Translations under genes and position numbers: made by a program
Part shown: piece after piece, positions 21,158 through 21,410 of the stretch
How the letters are laid out: every line of letters begins with the position of its first letter
How positions within the stretch are numbered: the stretch's first letter is position 1
Notes under the pieces: generated by a model
Databases searched by the model: none
Told to the model about the DNA's origin: nothing
Seen by the model: the letters and a program-made list of their open reading frames with translations, nothing else
Source: UBA4729 sp039931245
GTDB taxonomy: Bacteria > Patescibacteriota > Saccharimonadia > Saccharimonadales > UBA4665
Direction: 5' to 3'
DNA length: 21,410 nucleotides
Assembly: GCA_039931245.1 (NCBI GenBank)
Contig: JBDTSH010000002.1
Coordinates: 1 to 21,410 of the forward strand

Positions 21158-21187
21158 AAAGAGGCTTGAATCCAAGCCTCTTTTTTT
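21158..21187 (+). terminator. Rho-independent terminator of the sigma factor operon
   Basis: GAGGCTTG (21161-21168) pairs with CAAGCCTC (21173-21180) around AATC, extended by AAA/TTT and followed by seven Ts. Confidence 0.92.
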
Positions 21188-21215
21188 GGATGCTTAATTG
21201 AACTGACCGATCGTT

Positions 21216-21221
21216 TATAAT
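21216..21221 (+). promoter_or_regulatory. -10 box of the gene at the right edge
   Basis: A perfect TATAAT with eight bases to the ATG at 21230 and no ribosome site. Confidence 0.6.
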
Positions 21222-21229
21222 ACATACTA

Positions 21230-21410
21230 ATGGTCGTAGCTGCTCAATCGAATTATATCTACCCGTTAAGTGCGCCGACTGGCGAGAATTTTGATCCCAA
21301 ATTTAAACCCGAATTAACCCCAAAACAAATGCTTCAGCTGGGGGTTTTTGGTGGGTCATATCTCAACGATAGCCGAGATGAATTCCCGTCCGATTGGTTT
21401 AAAAATGCTC
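21230..21410 (+). CDS. 5' part of an unidentified conserved-looking gene
   Basis: Sixty complete codons run to the window end without a stop: MVVAAQSNYIYPLSAPTG at the start, then TPKQMLQLGVFGGSYLN and DSRDEFPSDWFKNA. The FGG-Y and DEFP-WF pattern looks conserved and non-random, and I recall related proteins only as uncharacterised. The start is supported by the TATAAT box and leaderless geometry. The rest of the protein lies beyond the window, so no function can be given. Confidence 0.7.
   Translation, partial: MVVAAQSNYIYPLSAPTGENFDPKFKPELTPKQMLQLGVFGGSYLNDSRDEFPSDWFKNA

Noticed and set aside
1..21410. CRISPR array, transposase, integrase or rRNA
   Set aside because: No evenly spaced short repeats, no recombinase or transposase motifs in any translated frame, and no rRNA-like stretch were seen.

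Overview
The window looks like a chromosomal segment of a Patescibacteria (CPR) bacterium, most plausibly a Saccharibacteria-like lineage. This is an inference from gene content and style, not from a marker gene. The support is: small pilin-like and secreted proteins of a type common there, a short membrane protein of the KRKRYGWGW type, and many promoters with a TATAAT-like box only 6-8 bases before the start codon, which implies leaderless mRNAs. TGA works as a normal stop, so this is not a lineage that recodes UGA as glycine.

Left part (1-6420) is housekeeping: the ribosome-associated GTPase gene typA (cut by the left edge), divergent rarA, a DUF998 membrane protein, a secreted protein with a pilin-like partner, and metK. 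The metK leader reads as a SAM riboswitch of the SAM-I/SAM-IV clan with a translational on/off switch. A tRNA-Gln(CTG) gene is divergent from metK.

Middle part (6420-11140) is accessory. Copies of the tRNA-Gln 3' end (T-arm and CCCCAGCCA) recur downstream of the tRNA. Two are parts of a duplicated unit of about 180 bp, and between the copies lie small genes with their own promoters: a Cys-containing membrane-anchored protein, a putative ADP-ribosyltransferase, an unknown 77-aa protein, and a two-helix membrane protein. They are followed by a P-loop kinase and an ABC-2 exporter. No integrase is visible. I read this as a tRNA-anchored array of gene cassettes, and it is the most novel-looking structure here.

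Thiol-redox part (11220-13600): a Fur-family regulator heads a minus-strand operon (membrane rhodanese, glutaredoxin, DUF2892). Divergently there is an operon of three more rhodaneses. One palindrome between them covers the -35 boxes of both promoters. This suggests a sulfur or persulfide response under a Fur-type regulator.

Export and stress part (13700-21410): a MacAB-like operon (permease, secreted small protein, HlyD-type adaptor, ATPase); an ArsR regulator with an operator over its own start, a CxxC thioredoxin-like protein and an ArsP-like permease; an ECF sigma factor with a membrane protein that is probably its anti-sigma factor and a secreted glycine-rich protein, ending in a strong terminator; then the start of an unidentified gene that runs off the right edge.
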